A stretch of DNA of 64,000 nucleotides from Pseudomonas putida (GTDB taxonomy: Bacteria; Pseudomonadota; Gammaproteobacteria; Pseudomonadales; Pseudomonadaceae): assembly GCF_016406145.1 (NCBI RefSeq), contig NZ_CP066306.1, positions 744,001-808,000 on the forward strand, read 5' to 3'. Shown in pieces: positions 25,342 to 40,481 of this stretch. Each line of letters opens with the position of its first letter. Within the stretch, counting starts at the first letter, position 1. The notes under the pieces are model-generated. The model was not told the DNA's origin. It made no database searches and saw only the letters and a list, made by a program, of their open reading frames with translations. The position numbers and the translations under genes were made by a program.

Positions 25342-26109
25342 ATGGTTTTTGATCAGGTCCGCCAGCGGCGCCTGTCCGACGACATCGTCGATCGGTTGGA
25401 AGGGATGATTCTCGAAGGCACGTTGACCTCAGGCCAACGGCTGCCGGCCGAGCGTGCCCTGGCCGAGCAGTTCGGTGTGTCGCGCCCCTCACTGCGCGAG
25501 GCGATCCAGAAGCTGGTGGCCAAGGGGCTGTTGGTCAGCCGGCAGGGTGGCGGTAACTATGTGGCCGAATCGCTCGGCTCAACCTTCAGTGACCCATTGC
25601 TGCAACTGCTGGAGCACAGCGCCGAGGCGCAGCGCGATTTGCTGGAGTTCCGTCACACCCTGGAGGCGTCATGCGCCTACTACGCTGCCCAGCGCGCCAC
25701 CGAGCCAGATCGGGCGCGCCTCAAGGCTGCATTCGACACCCTGCAGGACTGTTATGCGCGGGCTGACCAGGTCACGCGTGCAGAGGAGGGCGCGGCGGAT
25801 GCGCGATTCCACCTGGCGATTGCCGAAGCCAGCCACAATGCGGTGCTGCTGCATACCATTCGCGGGCTGTTCGACCTGCTAAAGCGCAACGTGGTGACCA
25901 ACATCGGGGGCATGTACCAGCAGCGTACCGAGACGCGGGACATGCTGATCAGCCAGCACCGTGAGTTGTACCAGGCGATTGTCGAGGGCAGGGCGGATGA
26001 TGCGCGGGAGGTGTCCAGCCGGCACATTCTGTATGTGCAGGAGGTGCTGGAAGAGGCGCAGAACGAAGCCCAGCGCGTAGCGCGGGCAGAGCGGCGCAGC
26101 GGGCGCTGA
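25342..26109 (+). CDS. lldR: FadR-type GntR regulator of lactate use
   Basis: A 255-aa transcription factor. The N-terminal winged helix-turn-helix (RLPAERALAEQFGVSRPSLREAIQKL) binds DNA and the C-terminal FCD helical domain (EFRHTLEASCAYYAA, ADARFHLAIAEASHNAVLLH, ISQHRELYQAIVEGRADDAR) binds the effector, expected to be lactate. The ATG at 25342 has GGAGAG 6 nt upstream. Divergent from lldP with the palindromic operator between them. Confidence 0.93.
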   Translation: MVFDQVRQRRLSDDIVDRLEGMILEGTLTSGQRLPAERALAEQFGVSRPSLREAIQKLVAKGLLVSRQGGGNYVAESLGSTFSDPLLQLLEHSAEAQRDLLEFRHTLEASCAYYAAQRATEPDRARLKAAFDTLQDCYARADQVTRAEEGAADARFHLAIAEASHNAVLLHTIRGLFDLLKRNVVTNIGGMYQQRTETRDMLISQHRELYQAIVEGRADDAREVSSRHILYVQEVLEEAQNEAQRVARAERRSGR

Positions 26110-26130
26110 TCGGTTGCTGCTGAATGCGCG

Positions 26131-26266
26131 CCCTGTAGGAGCGGCCTTGCGTCGCGAAAGGGCCGCAAAGCGGCCCCAGGATATCAGCGGCGCCGCGGAC
26201 ATCCAGGGACTGCTGTGCAGTCCTTTCCGACCGGTCCGGCGCCCCGGCAAGGCCGCTCCTACGGCG
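26131..26266. repeat. paired inverted REP palindrome
   Basis: TGTAGGAGCGGCCTTGCGTC begins the left arm and its complement GGCAAGGCCGCTCCTAC ends the right arm, with further inverted matches inside. The structure sits between the convergent lldR and smpB genes and resembles those at 35191-35310 and 58151-58264. Confidence 0.8.
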
Positions 26267-26284
26267 ATCGCGCAAGGGCGGGAA

Positions 26285-26767
26285 TTAGTCTTCCTTGCCC
26301 TTGTTCCGCACCGCACGCTGCAGCTCGCGGTTGGAATCGCGTTCGCGCACGGTGTCGCGCTTGTCGAATTCCTTCTTGCCCTTGCCAAGTGCAATCTCGC
26401 ACTTGATCAGGTGCTTGCTCCAGTACAGCGCCAGGGCCACACAGGTGTAGCCCTTCTGCGCCACCGCAGCTTCCACACGCTCCAGCTCGCGCTTGTTCAG
26501 CAGCAGCTTGCGCGAGCGGATAGGGTCGGCGATGACGTGGGTGCTGGCAGTGGTCAGCGGGGTGATGTGGCTGCCGAACAGCCAGGCTTCGCCATCCTTG
26601 AGCAGCACGTAGCTGTCGGTCAGGTGCGCCTTGCCGGCCCGCAGGCTTTTTACTTCCCAACCGGACAGGACCAGCCCGGCCTCGAACTTGTGCTCGATGA
26701 AGTAATCGTGTCGCGCCTTTTTGTTTTGCGCGATGGTCCCGGTCGGATGTTTCTTTTGTTTAGCCAT
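26285..26767 (-). CDS. smpB: SsrA-binding protein SmpB
   Basis: Binds the tRNA-like domain of tmRNA and is essential for trans-translation. The 160-aa protein shows the typical [21 protein letters not shown] opening, [14 protein letters not shown] and the basic C-terminal tail that enters the empty mRNA channel ([20 protein letters not shown]). Its RNA partner ssrA is about 10 kb away on the same strand. Confidence 0.97.
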   Translation of the reverse strand: MAKQKKHPTGTIAQNKKARHDYFIEHKFEAGLVLSGWEVKSLRAGKAHLTDSYVLLKDGEAWLFGSHITPLTTASTHVIADPIRSRKLLLNKRELERVEAAVAQKGYTCVALALYWSKHLIKCEIALGKGKKEFDKRDTVRERDSNRELQRAVRNKGKED

Positions 26768-26929
26768 AGGGGCGGCATTATAGGCAAGTCACCGCGTGGT
26801 CGGCTACGGGATTTAGGTGCGCTTGAGCCACCGCAATGAATACCGGACAATACAGGCCCTGTCTTACGCACAGAACCTGTTTTTGGCACGCTGCGAAGCC
26901 CGCCACCCAGCCTTGGAAGTGACGCCTGG

Positions 26930-27364
26930 ATGACTACCCATATTCAACGCTCCGCCCTGCTGCCGTACCCTGCCCAGGCGCTGTACGACCTGGTCAATGA
27001 TGTAGCCAGCTACCCGCAGTTCCTGCCTTGGTGCTCGGCCTCGACTGTGCTCGAAGCCAGTGACACGCACATGCGCGCCAAGCTGGAGGTGGCCAAAGGT
27101 GGCATGAGCCAGCAGTTCGTGACCCGCAATGTGCTGGTGCCCGGGCAGTCCATCGAGATGAACCTGGAGGAAGGGCCGTTCACCCAGTTGCATGGCGTGT
27201 GGGTATTCAAGGCGCTGGGTGAAAAAGCCTGCAAGATCAGCCTGGACCTGTCCTTCGATTATGCCGGGCCGATTGTCCGGGCAACCTTGGGGCCGCTGTT
27301 CAATCAGGCCGCCAACACGCTGGTGGATGCGTTCTGCCAGCGTGCAAAACAGCTCAATACGTGA
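26930..27364 (+). CDS. ratA: RatA/COQ10-like START-domain protein
   Basis: A 144-aa polyketide-cyclase/START-fold protein (LPYPAQALYDLVNDVASYPQFLPWC near the N-terminus, LFNQAANTLVDAFCQRA at the C-terminus). Homologues are COQ10-type ubiquinone-binding proteins; in E. coli the protein is RatA, described as a ribosome association inhibitor. It is divergent from smpB, the conserved arrangement. The usual downstream ratB/rnfH gene is not present; a terminator follows directly. Confidence 0.9.
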   Translation: MTTHIQRSALLPYPAQALYDLVNDVASYPQFLPWCSASTVLEASDTHMRAKLEVAKGGMSQQFVTRNVLVPGQSIEMNLEEGPFTQLHGVWVFKALGEKACKISLDLSFDYAGPIVRATLGPLFNQAANTLVDAFCQRAKQLNT

Positions 27365-27386
27365 TGCTGCCAAGTCATCAGGCACA

Positions 27387-27416
27387 AAAAAGCCCGGACT
27401 GATCCGGGCTTTTTTA
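27387..27416. terminator. bidirectional terminator between ratA and bamE
   Basis: An A-run, then AAGCCCGGA-CTGA-TCCGGGC and six T residues: a symmetric stem usable from both convergent genes. Confidence 0.92.
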
Positions 27417-27425
27417 CGCCTGCAT

Positions 27426-27962
27426 TTACTGCGGCGAGGTATCCAGCGGGGCAGGTGTCGGCACCGGTGTGGTCTCGATGGTGTCGATCTCGCGCTGGAT
27501 GGATTCCTCCACCGAGCCTGGCTTGGCCGGCGCCTCTTCCGGCTGCGATGCTGGCTGGCCTGGCTGGGTGGCCGGGCTGACAGTGGTATCGCTGCTGCCG
27601 CCCAGGATTTCCTGGTCGCGGCTCACGCCTGGCATGAAGTCGCCCGACAGGCTGACCAGTTGGTCGCTGTCGTTGAAGAATATGCTCATGCGCTCCTGCT
27701 GGCGTTGGCCGCCACCGGGTTGCAGGCTGTACAGGTAATCCCAACGATTGGTGTTGAAAGTATCCTGGAGCAGAGGGTTGCCCATGATAAACCTTACTTG
27801 CCGGCGGGTCATTCCGGGGCGTAATTGGTCTATCATGTCTTGCGTAACGACATTGCCCTGCTGGATGTCGATTTTGTAAACCCCGGGAAACGAGCAACCG
27901 GCGAGTGCGAGCAGTCCCACGAAGGTGAGGCTGGTTAGCAAGAGCTTGGTGTTGTTTTGCAT
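27426..27962 (-). CDS. bamE: outer membrane assembly lipoprotein BamE (OmlA/SmpA)
   Basis: Part of the BAM complex that inserts beta-barrel proteins into the outer membrane. The ATG at 27962 gives 178 aa with a lipoprotein signal ending LLALAGC. The conserved BamE domain follows: [40 protein letters not shown] and RWDYLYS. The acidic/proline-rich C-terminal tail (E, P, T, Q) is longer than the enteric form, as usual in pseudomonads. Divergent from fur. Confidence 0.93.
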   Translation of the reverse strand: MQNNTKLLLTSLTFVGLLALAGCSFPGVYKIDIQQGNVVTQDMIDQLRPGMTRRQVRFIMGNPLLQDTFNTNRWDYLYSLQPGGGQRQQERMSIFFNDSDQLVSLSGDFMPGVSRDQEILGGSSDTTVSPATQPGQPASQPEEAPAKPGSVEESIQREIDTIETTPVPTPAPLDTSPQ

Positions 27963-28059
27963 CGGTGGGCGACTTCCACTATCTTGGCTGGACAACGTAA
28001 ACCCCGATCATACCCGTATTAAGAGAAGCTGCGAAGCAGCATCGGCGAGAAAGCTGACC

Positions 28060-28464
28060 ATGGTTGAAAATAGCGAATTGCGCAAAGCCGGTCTCAAGGT
28101 GACACTGCCTCGAGTCAAGATCCTTCAGATGCTCGACTCGACCGAGCAACGTCACATGAGCGCCGAGGATGTCTACAAGGCGCTGATGGAGGCTGGCGAG
28201 GACGTCGGTCTGGCAACCGTTTATCGCGTACTCACCCAGTTCGAGGCTGCTGGGCTGGTGGTACGGCACAACTTCGATGGCGGTCACGCAGTTTTCGAGC
28301 TGGCGGACGGCGGTCACCACGACCATATGGTCAACGTGGAGACCAGTGAAGTCATCGAATTCATGGACGCCGAAATCGAGCGGCGCCAAAAAGAGATCGT
28401 GGCCGAGCATGGCTACGAGTTGGTGGACCACAATCTGGTCCTCTACGTGCGTAAGAAAAAGTAA
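28060..28464 (+). CDS. fur: ferric uptake regulator Fur
   Basis: Iron-sensing repressor, 134 aa from the ATG at 28060. The winged helix (AEDVYKALMEAGEDVGLATVYRVLTQFEAAGLV) is followed by the metal-site motif GGHHDHMVNVETSEVIEF. As in Pseudomonas Fur, the C-terminal CxxC pairs seen in enteric Fur are absent; the tail ends LVLYVRKKK. It is divergent from bamE with a 97-bp gap, where both promoters must lie; no canonical Fur box is obvious there. Confidence 0.97.
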   Translation: MVENSELRKAGLKVTLPRVKILQMLDSTEQRHMSAEDVYKALMEAGEDVGLATVYRVLTQFEAAGLVVRHNFDGGHAVFELADGGHHDHMVNVETSEVIEFMDAEIERRQKEIVAEHGYELVDHNLVLYVRKKK

Positions 28465-28487
28465 CGTTTTCGGTCGTTATGAAGAGC

Positions 28488-28511
28488 AAAGGCGACCCTG
28501 GGGTCGCCTTT
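28488..28511 (+). terminator. fur terminator
   Basis: The AAAGGCGACC-CTGG-GGTCGCCTTT hairpin starts 23 bp after the fur stop. Confidence 0.85.
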
Positions 28512-28576
28512 GTGCTTTCTGCTGCAGGGGTAGCTGCGTGAGCCGGCTGTCGGCGATGACGCCAGTGTAGGCAGCA

Positions 28577-30250
28577 TTACGCCTTACCGGACACCACCAT
28601 CTTGCGCGCATGCGCCAGCGATTCCTTGGTCAGGTCGATACCACCCAGCATCCGCGCCACTTCCTCGACCCGCTCGCGCTTGCCAAGGCTGGCCACCGCA
28701 GTGTGCGTGGTGTCGCTGTTGCGCACCTTGTGCACGAACAAATGATGATGCCCCTGCGCCGCGACCTGCGGCAGGTGGGTGACGGTCAGCACTTGGCCGC
28801 GCTCACCGAGGCGGCGCAATAGCTGGCCGACGATCTCGGCCGTCGGGCCACCGATGCCCACGTCAACCTCATCGAAGACCAGTGTCGGGATGCGTGAGGT
28901 TTGCGCCGTGATGACCTGGATCGCCAAGCTGATCCGTGACAGTTCGCCGCCCGAGGCCACCTTGGCCAAACCTTTGAGCGGCTGCCCGGGGTTGGCGCTG
29001 ACCAGCAACTCTATTTGCTCAAGGCCGTGTGGCGACAGGTCGCTGCTTTCGTTGGGTGTGAGTTCGATGCAGAACCGCCCGCCAGGCATGCCCAGGCGCT
29101 GGATCTCCTGTTCGACCGCGACGGCGAGCTGTTGGGCTGCCTGCTGGCGCAGGGCGCTCAGCTCGATCGCCCTTTCCTGATAGTGCTTGGCATAGGCGGA
29201 CAGTTCTTCGCCCAGGCGCTCTATGGATTCGTCGCTGGCATTCAGGCCTTCCAGCTCCTCCATCAACTGCTGCTGCAGATGGGGCAGTTCGGTGGGGTGC
29301 ACGCGGTGTTTGCGTGCCAGGGTGTAGATGGTGTCGAGGCGCTCTTCCAGGGCCTGCAGGCGCATGGGGTCGGCGTCGAAGTTGTCGAGGAAGCGGTTGA
29401 GTTCGCCTACGGCTTCTTCTATCTGGATCTGTGCGCTGGCGATGAGGTTGGCGGCTTCACCCAGCGCCTTGGGGGTGTTGGCTGCGGCGCCCAGGCGATT
29501 GAGGCTGGAGGTGAGGGCGCCGAGCACATTGCCTGAGTCGCTTTCGCTGCATTGGTCGATGACCTGGCGGCAGATGCCGAACAGGGCTTCGGCGTTGGTC
29601 AGGTTCTTGTGTTCCTGCTCCAGCTGCTCCAGTTCGTTCTCACCGAGGCCAAGGTTGTCGAGCTCTTCCAGCTGATAGCTGAGCAACTGGTGGCGGGCGC
29701 GCTGCTCATCGTCGGAGTTGGCCAGGCGCTCGAGCTCCAGGCGGGTCTGGTTCCAGCGCTTGGCTGCGAGCTGGACCTGGCGGGACAGGTCGATGGCGCC
29801 GGCATATTCGTCGAGCAGGCGGCGGTGGGTGTCGGTCTTGAGCAGCGACTGGTGCTCGTGCTGGCTGTGGATGTCGATCAGTAGTTCACCGAGCGCCTTC
29901 AGGTCACCCAGTGGGCAGGGCGTGCCGTTTATGTAACCGCGGCTGCGGCCTTCGGCAGTGATGACACGGCGCAGGATGCACGGGCCGCCGTCGTCCAGGT
30001 CGCGCTCGGCCAGCCATGTGTGCGCTTCGGGGATATCCACCAGATCGAAGGTGGCCAGGATGTCCGCCTTGTCCGCGCCAGGGCGCACCACGCCGCTGTC
30101 GGCGCGATCACCAAGGGCCAGGCCGAGGGCGTCGAGCATGATCGATTTGCCTGCGCCGGTCTCGCCGGTGATGACGGACATGCCGCGGGCGAGTTCGAGG
30201 TCGAGGTGTTCGACGATGGCGTAGTTGTGAATGGACAGATGCACCAGCAT
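28577..30250 (-). CDS. recN: DNA repair protein RecN
   Basis: SMC-like ATPase acting in double-strand break repair. The 557-aa product begins MLVHLSIHNYAIVEHLDLEL, carries Walker A GETGAGKS (about 29-36), a long coiled-coil middle (residues about 160-370) and the C-terminal signature ASGGELSRISLAIQ plus Walker B LVFDEVDVGIGG. Divergent from grpE; the shared 190-bp gap contains a heat-shock promoter for grpE. Confidence 0.97.
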   Translation of the reverse strand: MLVHLSIHNYAIVEHLDLELARGMSVITGETGAGKSIMLDALGLALGDRADSGVVRPGADKADILATFDLVDIPEAHTWLAERDLDDGGPCILRRVITAEGRSRGYINGTPCPLGDLKALGELLIDIHSQHEHQSLLKTDTHRRLLDEYAGAIDLSRQVQLAAKRWNQTRLELERLANSDDEQRARHQLLSYQLEELDNLGLGENELEQLEQEHKNLTNAEALFGICRQVIDQCSESDSGNVLGALTSSLNRLGAAANTPKALGEAANLIASAQIQIEEAVGELNRFLDNFDADPMRLQALEERLDTIYTLARKHRVHPTELPHLQQQLMEELEGLNASDESIERLGEELSAYAKHYQERAIELSALRQQAAQQLAVAVEQEIQRLGMPGGRFCIELTPNESSDLSPHGLEQIELLVSANPGQPLKGLAKVASGGELSRISLAIQVITAQTSRIPTLVFDEVDVGIGGPTAEIVGQLLRRLGERGQVLTVTHLPQVAAQGHHHLFVHKVRNSDTTHTAVASLGKRERVEEVARMLGGIDLTKESLAHARKMVVSGKA

Positions 30251-30356
30251 GGGGCGGCTCCCGAGAAGTCAGGTCTGGTTATTTATACAGTACTTTTTTC
30301 GAGCCTGCCAATGCCTGCTCGCAGTTTCCATCGTCGACCTGAAAACCGCTTTGCCC

Positions 30357-30384
30357 CTTGAAGCTGATTTTTCCGGCCCCATAT
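30357..30384 (+). promoter_or_regulatory. sigma-32 heat-shock promoter for grpE-dnaK-dnaJ
   Basis: CTTGAA (30357-30362) and CCCCATAT (30377-30384) separated by 14 bp closely match the RpoH consensus. It lies 58 bp before the grpE start codon. Confidence 0.88.
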
Positions 30385-30441
30385 AGCCGGCAGACACGGC
30401 GAGCTTTGCTCGTACTACAGAGATTGCGGAGGAGAGACCCC

Positions 30442-30996
30442 ATGGCTGACGAACAGCTGAATGAGAAAGACCTTAACGCCGAAGAGGCTGGTGCAGTGGA
30501 TAACGGCGCCCGCGTTCAAGAGCTCGAGGAGCAGCTGGCCGCCGCCAAGGATCAGTCCCTGCGTGCCGTTGCCGATCTGCAGAACGTGCGTCGCCGCGCC
30601 GAGCAGGATGTCGAGAAGGCGCACAAGTTCGCCCTGGAAAAGTTTGCCGGCGACCTGTTGCCGGTGATCGACAGCCTGGAGCTGGCTCTGGCGCACTCCA
30701 GCGCTGAAGATGAGCAGGTCAAGAAGATCCGTGAAGGCGTCGAACTGACCCTCAAGATGTTCCAGGACACCCTCAAGCGTTACAACCTCGAAGCCATCGA
30801 CCCGCACGGCCAGCCGTTCAACGCCGAGCACCATCAGGCCATGGCCATGCAGGAAAGCGCCGAGGTAGAGCCTAACAGCGTGCTGAACGTGTTCCAGAAG
30901 GGCTACCTGCTCAATGGCCGCCTGCTGCGCCCTGCCATGGTGGTGGTCAGCAAGGCGCCGAGCGCGCCGCAGCCTTCGATCGATGAAAAGGCTTGA
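30442..30996 (+). CDS. grpE: nucleotide exchange factor GrpE
   Basis: Promotes ADP release from DnaK and acts as a thermosensor. The ATG at 30442 follows GGAGGAGAG and gives 184 aa: an acidic N-terminus, a long coiled coil ([41 protein letters not shown]), then the C-terminal beta domain ([34 protein letters not shown]). First gene of the heat-shock operon. Confidence 0.97.
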   Translation: MADEQLNEKDLNAEEAGAVDNGARVQELEEQLAAAKDQSLRAVADLQNVRRRAEQDVEKAHKFALEKFAGDLLPVIDSLELALAHSSAEDEQVKKIREGVELTLKMFQDTLKRYNLEAIDPHGQPFNAEHHQAMAMQESAEVEPNSVLNVFQKGYLLNGRLLRPAMVVVSKAPSAPQPSIDEKA

Positions 30997-31097
30997 AATC
31001 CGACGGGGCATCCCCATCTAGGTGTCAAGCCTTCAAGTATTACCGCAGTTGGCCAAAGTAGTCGCTGCTACCAAATTCAAGTTTCGGGAGAGTAAAC

Positions 31098-33026
31098 ATG
31101 GGCAAAATCATCGGTATCGACCTGGGGACCACCAACTCGTGCGTCTCCATTCTGGAAAACGGTAACGTCAAGGTCATCGAAAACGCCGAAGGTGCGCGTA
31201 CCACCCCTTCGATCGTGGCCTACGCCAATGATGGCGAAATCCTGGTTGGCCAGTCGGCCAAGCGCCAGGCCGTCACCAACCCGCACAACACACTGTTCGC
31301 AGTGAAGCGCCTCATCGGCCGCCGCTTCGAAGAAGATGTCGTGCAGAAAGACATCAAGCTGGTGCCGTACAAGATCGTCAAGGCTAACAACGGTGACGCC
31401 TGGGTCGAGGCTTCCGGCAAGGAAATGGCGCCGCCACAGATCAGCGCCGAAGTTCTGAAAAAGATGAAGAAGACCGCCGAAGACTATCTCGGCGAGCCAG
31501 TCACCGAGGCGGTCATCACCGTTCCGGCCTACTTCAACGACAGCCAGCGTCAGGCCACCAAAGACGCCGGTCGCATCGCGGGTCTGGACGTAAAACGCAT
31601 CATCAACGAACCGACCGCTGCTGCGCTGGCCTATGGCATGGACAAGGCGAAGGGCGACCACACTGTCATCGTTTATGACCTGGGTGGTGGTACCTTCGAC
31701 GTATCGGTCATCGAAATCGCCGAAGTCGACGGTGAGCACCAGTTCGAAGTACTGGCCACCAACGGCGACACCTTCCTGGGTGGCGAAGACTTCGACATGC
31801 GCCTGATCGACTACCTCGTCGACGAGTTCAAGAAAGAGTCGGGCATGGACCTGAAGAACGACCCTCTGGCCCTGCAGCGTCTGAAAGAAGCTGCGGAAAA
31901 GGCCAAGATCGAACTGTCCTCCGCTCAGTCGACCGACGTGAACCTGCCGTACATCACTGCAGATGCGACCGGTCCGAAGCACCTGAACGTGAAGATCTCC
32001 CGCGCCAAGCTGGAGTCGCTGGTGGAAGACCTGGTCAACCGTACCATCGAGCCTTGCCGCATCGCCCTGAAAGACGCGGGCATCGACGCCAGCAAGATCG
32101 ACGACGTGATCCTGGTCGGTGGCCAGACCCGTATGCCGCTGGTTCAGAAGGCCGTAGCCGACTTCTTCGGCAAGGAAGCTCGCAAGGACGTCAACCCGGA
32201 CGAAGCAGTTGCCATGGGCGCTGCCATCCAGGGTGCCGTACTGGCCGGTGACGTGAAAGACGTACTGCTGCTGGACGTCAGCCCGCTGACCCTGGGTATC
32301 GAAACCATGGGCGGCGTGATGACCCCGCTGATCGAGAAGAACACCACCATTCCGACCAAGAAGTCGCAGGTGTTCTCGACTGCCGACGACAACCAGGGCG
32401 CAGTGACCATTCACGTGCTGCAGGGTGAGCGCAAGCAGGCTTCGCAGAACAAGTCGCTGGGCAAGTTCGACCTGGCTGACATCCCGCCAGCACCGCGTGG
32501 TGTTCCGCAGATCGAAGTGACCTTCGACATTGACGCCAACGGCATCCTGCACGTCGGCGCCAAAGACAAGGCCACCGGCAAGACCCAGTCGATCGTGATC
32601 AAGGCCAACTCCGGTCTGTCCGACGAAGAGATCGAAAAAATGGTGCGTGACGCCGAGGCCAATGCCGAGGAAGACCGCAAGTTCGAAGAGCTGGCCGCTG
32701 CCCGCAACCAGGGTGACGCGCTGGTTCACTCGACCCGCAAGATGGTCGCTGACGCCGGTGACAAGGTCACTGCCGAAGAGAAGACTGCCATCGAAGCGGC
32801 CGTGGTTGCCCTGGAAGCCGCTGTCAAAGGCGACGACAAGGCTGCCATCGATGCCAAGGTCGAGGAGCTGTCCAAGGTCTCCGCGCCGGTAGCGCAGAAG
32901 ATGTACGCCGAGCAGTCGGCCGAACAGCCTCAGGGCGGCGCTCAGCAGCAGGCCGAACCGGAAGCCAAGCACGATGACGTGGTTGACGCCGAGTTCGAAG
33001 AAGTGAAAGGCGACGACAAGAAGTAA
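31098..33026 (+). CDS. dnaK: Hsp70 chaperone DnaK
   Basis: ATP-dependent folding chaperone, 642 aa. The ATPase domain starts [20 protein letters not shown] and contains [15 protein letters not shown] and [11 protein letters not shown]; the linker is VLLLDV; the substrate domain ([15 protein letters not shown]) and helical lid follow, with the [10 protein letters not shown]-terminus. It lies 101 bp downstream of grpE and is transcribed with it. Strong codon bias fits high expression. Confidence 0.99.
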   Translation: MGKIIGIDLGTTNSCVSILENGNVKVIENAEGARTTPSIVAYANDGEILVGQSAKRQAVTNPHNTLFAVKRLIGRRFEEDVVQKDIKLVPYKIVKANNGDAWVEASGKEMAPPQISAEVLKKMKKTAEDYLGEPVTEAVITVPAYFNDSQRQATKDAGRIAGLDVKRIINEPTAAALAYGMDKAKGDHTVIVYDLGGGTFDVSVIEIAEVDGEHQFEVLATNGDTFLGGEDFDMRLIDYLVDEFKKESGMDLKNDPLALQRLKEAAEKAKIELSSAQSTDVNLPYITADATGPKHLNVKISRAKLESLVEDLVNRTIEPCRIALKDAGIDASKIDDVILVGGQTRMPLVQKAVADFFGKEARKDVNPDEAVAMGAAIQGAVLAGDVKDVLLLDVSPLTLGIETMGGVMTPLIEKNTTIPTKKSQVFSTADDNQGAVTIHVLQGERKQASQNKSLGKFDLADIPPAPRGVPQIEVTFDIDANGILHVGAKDKATGKTQSIVIKANSGLSDEEIEKMVRDAEANAEEDRKFEELAAARNQGDALVHSTRKMVADAGDKVTAEEKTAIEAAVVALEAAVKGDDKAAIDAKVEELSKVSAPVAQKMYAEQSAEQPQGGAQQQAEPEAKHDDVVDAEFEEVKGDDKK

Positions 33027-33043
33027 TCGTTGCATGTTGTCGG

Positions 33044-33073
33044 CCAGCTCACCGTCGTTTGGCGGTGAGCTGG
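33044..33073 (+). terminator. hairpin between dnaK and dnaJ
   Basis: An 11-bp perfect stem CCAGCTCACCG / CGGTGAGCTGG with an 8-nt loop and no T-run. It may stabilise the dnaK 3' end or partly reduce read-through into dnaJ. Confidence 0.6.
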
Positions 33074-33223
33074 TAGGATGTCGCCGCGCGGGGGCTTGCT
33101 CCCGCGTTGGCGTATCTGGAATTCGAGAATTTTTACAGCATTTGTCTGGGCCGCATCGGGTCTTCAGGCGGGTGCTGACGGCGCGGCGCGGATGCCGAAC
33201 GCCCAACAAGGTGCAAATGACCT

Positions 33224-35165
<1,942 letters not shown>

Positions 35166-35190
35166 GCCGTTCCCTCGGGGTACATGTGAT

Positions 35191-35310
35191 CCCTGTAGGA
35201 GCGGCCTTGCGTCGCGAAAGGGTCGCGCAGCGGCCCCAGGGATCTCGGCAGCGCCGCAGAAAGCTAGGGCTGCTACGCAGCCCTTTCGCGACACAAGGCC
35301 GCTCCTACGC
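35191..35310. repeat. paired inverted REP palindrome
   Basis: Opposed copies of TGTAGGAGCGGCCTTGCGTC enclose a smaller inverted repeat; same family as 26131-26266. It is located just after dapB. Confidence 0.8.
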
Positions 35311-35456
35311 GCGTGTTCATTGCCCAAGAAGGTCAGCCTGTCGCAATCATGTGTTTTAGAGGCACATTTACGGTAGACCAAAAAAGCACTTTTCTGTAAG
35401 CTACAGCTTTAGTGTGTCCACTAAAAGCGCGCAGCGAATTGAATTCAGCACATAGA

Positions 35457-35493
35457 AGCGGGGTGACGTGTCCATACGTCACTCCGCTTTTTT
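35457..35493 (+). terminator. carA leader: strong hairpin plus T-run upstream of carA
   Basis: AGCGG-G-GTGACGT pairs with ACGTCAC-T-CCGCT (13 bp including one G-T pair), loop GTCCAT, followed by six T. It lies about 290 bp after dapB and 45 bp before the carA start, so it may be a leader attenuator of carAB rather than the dapB terminator. The rest of 35311-35456 has no gene and probably holds the carA promoter. Confidence 0.7.
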
Positions 35494-35538
35494 GCAACCT
35501 GCGATCGCCCTTTCATGCTTGATTTACGGGAGGTCTTC

Positions 35539-36675
35539 TTGACAAAGCCAGCCATACTCGCCCTTGCCGACGGCAGTATTTTTCGCGGTGAAGCCATCGG
35601 AGCCGACGGTCAGACCGTTGGTGAGGTGGTGTTCAACACCGCTATGACCGGCTACCAGGAAATCCTTACAGACCCTTCCTACGCGCAGCAAATCGTTACT
35701 CTGACCTACCCGCACATTGGCAACACCGGTACCACTCCGGAAGACGCCGAGTCGAACCGTGTCTGGTCCGCCGGCCTGGTCATCCGTGACCTGCCGCTGC
35801 TGGCCAGCAACTGGCGTAACACCCAGTCGCTGCCTGACTACCTCAAGGCCAACAATGTCGTTGCCATCGCCGGCATCGACACCCGTCGCCTGACCCGTAT
35901 TCTGCGTGAAAAGGGCGCTCAGAACGGCTGCATTCTCGCCGGTGACAACATCAGCGAAGAAGCCGCCATCGCCGCTGCCCGCGCCTTCCCGGGCCTCAAG
36001 GGCATGGACCTGGCCAAGGTCGTTTCCACCAAGGAGCGTTACGAGTGGCGCTCCAGCGTGTGGGAGCTGAAAACCGACAGCCACCCGACCCTGGAAGCTT
36101 CCGAGCTGCCGTACCACGTTGTTGCCTTCGACTACGGCGTCAAGCTGAACATCCTGCGCATGCTGGTCGCCCGTGGCTGCCGCGTGACCGTGGTGCCTGC
36201 CCAGACCCCGGCCAGCGAAGTGCTCGCGCTCAACCCTGATGGTGTGTTCCTGTCCAACGGCCCTGGTGATCCAGAGCCATGCGACTACGCGATCCAGGCG
36301 ATCAAAGAGATCCTCGACACCGATATTCCGGTGTTCGGCATCTGCCTGGGCCACCAGCTGCTGGCGCTGGCCTCTGGCGCCAAGACCGTGAAAATGGGCC
36401 ACGGCCACCATGGTGCCAACCACCCGGTCCAGGACCTGGACACCGGCGTGGTCATGATCACCAGCCAGAACCACGGTTTCGCCGTAGACGAAGCCACCCT
36501 GCCGGGTAACGTTCGCGCCATCCACAAGTCGCTGTTCGACGGCACCCTGCAGGGTATCGAGCGTACCGACAAGAGCGCGTTCAGCTTCCAGGGCCACCCT
36601 GAAGCGAGCCCGGGCCCGACCGACGTCGCGCCACTGTTCGATCGTTTCACCGATGCCATGGCCAAGCGCCGCTGA
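35539..36675 (+). CDS. carA: carbamoyl-phosphate synthase small subunit
   Basis: Glutamine amidotransferase subunit supplying ammonia to CarB for arginine and pyrimidine synthesis. The TTG at 35539 is chosen because GGGAGG lies 5 nt upstream, whereas the in-frame ATG at 35515 has none; this gives 378 aa. Class I amidotransferase motifs: [22 protein letters not shown] with the nucleophile Cys, and a late [11 protein letters not shown] with the catalytic His and Glu. The probable attenuator hairpin precedes it. Confidence 0.95.
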   Translation: MTKPAILALADGSIFRGEAIGADGQTVGEVVFNTAMTGYQEILTDPSYAQQIVTLTYPHIGNTGTTPEDAESNRVWSAGLVIRDLPLLASNWRNTQSLPDYLKANNVVAIAGIDTRRLTRILREKGAQNGCILAGDNISEEAAIAAARAFPGLKGMDLAKVVSTKERYEWRSSVWELKTDSHPTLEASELPYHVVAFDYGVKLNILRMLVARGCRVTVVPAQTPASEVLALNPDGVFLSNGPGDPEPCDYAIQAIKEILDTDIPVFGICLGHQLLALASGAKTVKMGHGHHGANHPVQDLDTGVVMITSQNHGFAVDEATLPGNVRAIHKSLFDGTLQGIERTDKSAFSFQGHPEASPGPTDVAPLFDRFTDAMAKRR

Positions 36676-36780
36676 GCATCCTGCTTCAAGGCCCCGGGCC
36701 GGCACCTGCCGCGCCCGGAAGCGCCTGACCCAGATTGTTCAAAGCGGCTTGCCGACTGACCCCGGATTTGAGTGACCACC

Positions 36781-39998
<3,218 letters not shown>

Positions 39999-40002
<4 letters not shown>

Positions 40003-40481
40003 GCATTACCAAGTATCCGATGACCGTTCAGGGCGCTCGCGCCCTGGAAGAGGAACACCTGTTCCTGAGCAAGACCGAGCGCCCGCGCCTGAGTCAGGCC
40101 ATTGGCGAAGCACGCGAACTGGGCGACCTCAAGGAAAATGCCGAATACCATGCCGCCCGTGAGGAGCAGGGCATGGTCGAGGCGCGTATCCGCGACATCG
40201 AAGGCCGTCTGCAGAACTCGGTAGTGATCGATGTGACCACTATCCCTCACACCGGCAAGGTGATTTTCGGCACCACTGTGGTGCTGGCCAACACTGAAAC
40301 CGATGAAGAGGTGAGCTACCAGATCGTTGGTGAGGATGAAGCCGACGTGAAGCAAGGCAAGCTCTCGAGCGGCGCACCGATCGCCCGTGCCATCATCGGC
40401 AAGGAAGAAGGTGATACTGTCGTCGTCAAGACGCCAAGCGGCTCGGTCGAGTACGAGATTGTCGAAGTCAAGCACATCTGA
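39999..40481 (+). CDS. greA: transcription elongation factor GreA
   Basis: Stimulates transcript cleavage by backtracked RNA polymerase. The 160-aa protein has an N-terminal coiled coil with the acidic tip ([20 protein letters not shown]) and a C-terminal FKBP-like domain ([31 protein letters not shown]). ATGA overlap with the carB stop indicates coupling. Confidence 0.97.

Noticed and set aside
31077..33209. A 710-codon open frame antisense to dnaK
   Set aside because: It is the mirror of a highly biased GC-rich gene; its protein is low-complexity with no domain, and dnaK on the other strand is certain. The same applies to antisense frames over carB, carA, ftsH, nusA, infB and pnp.
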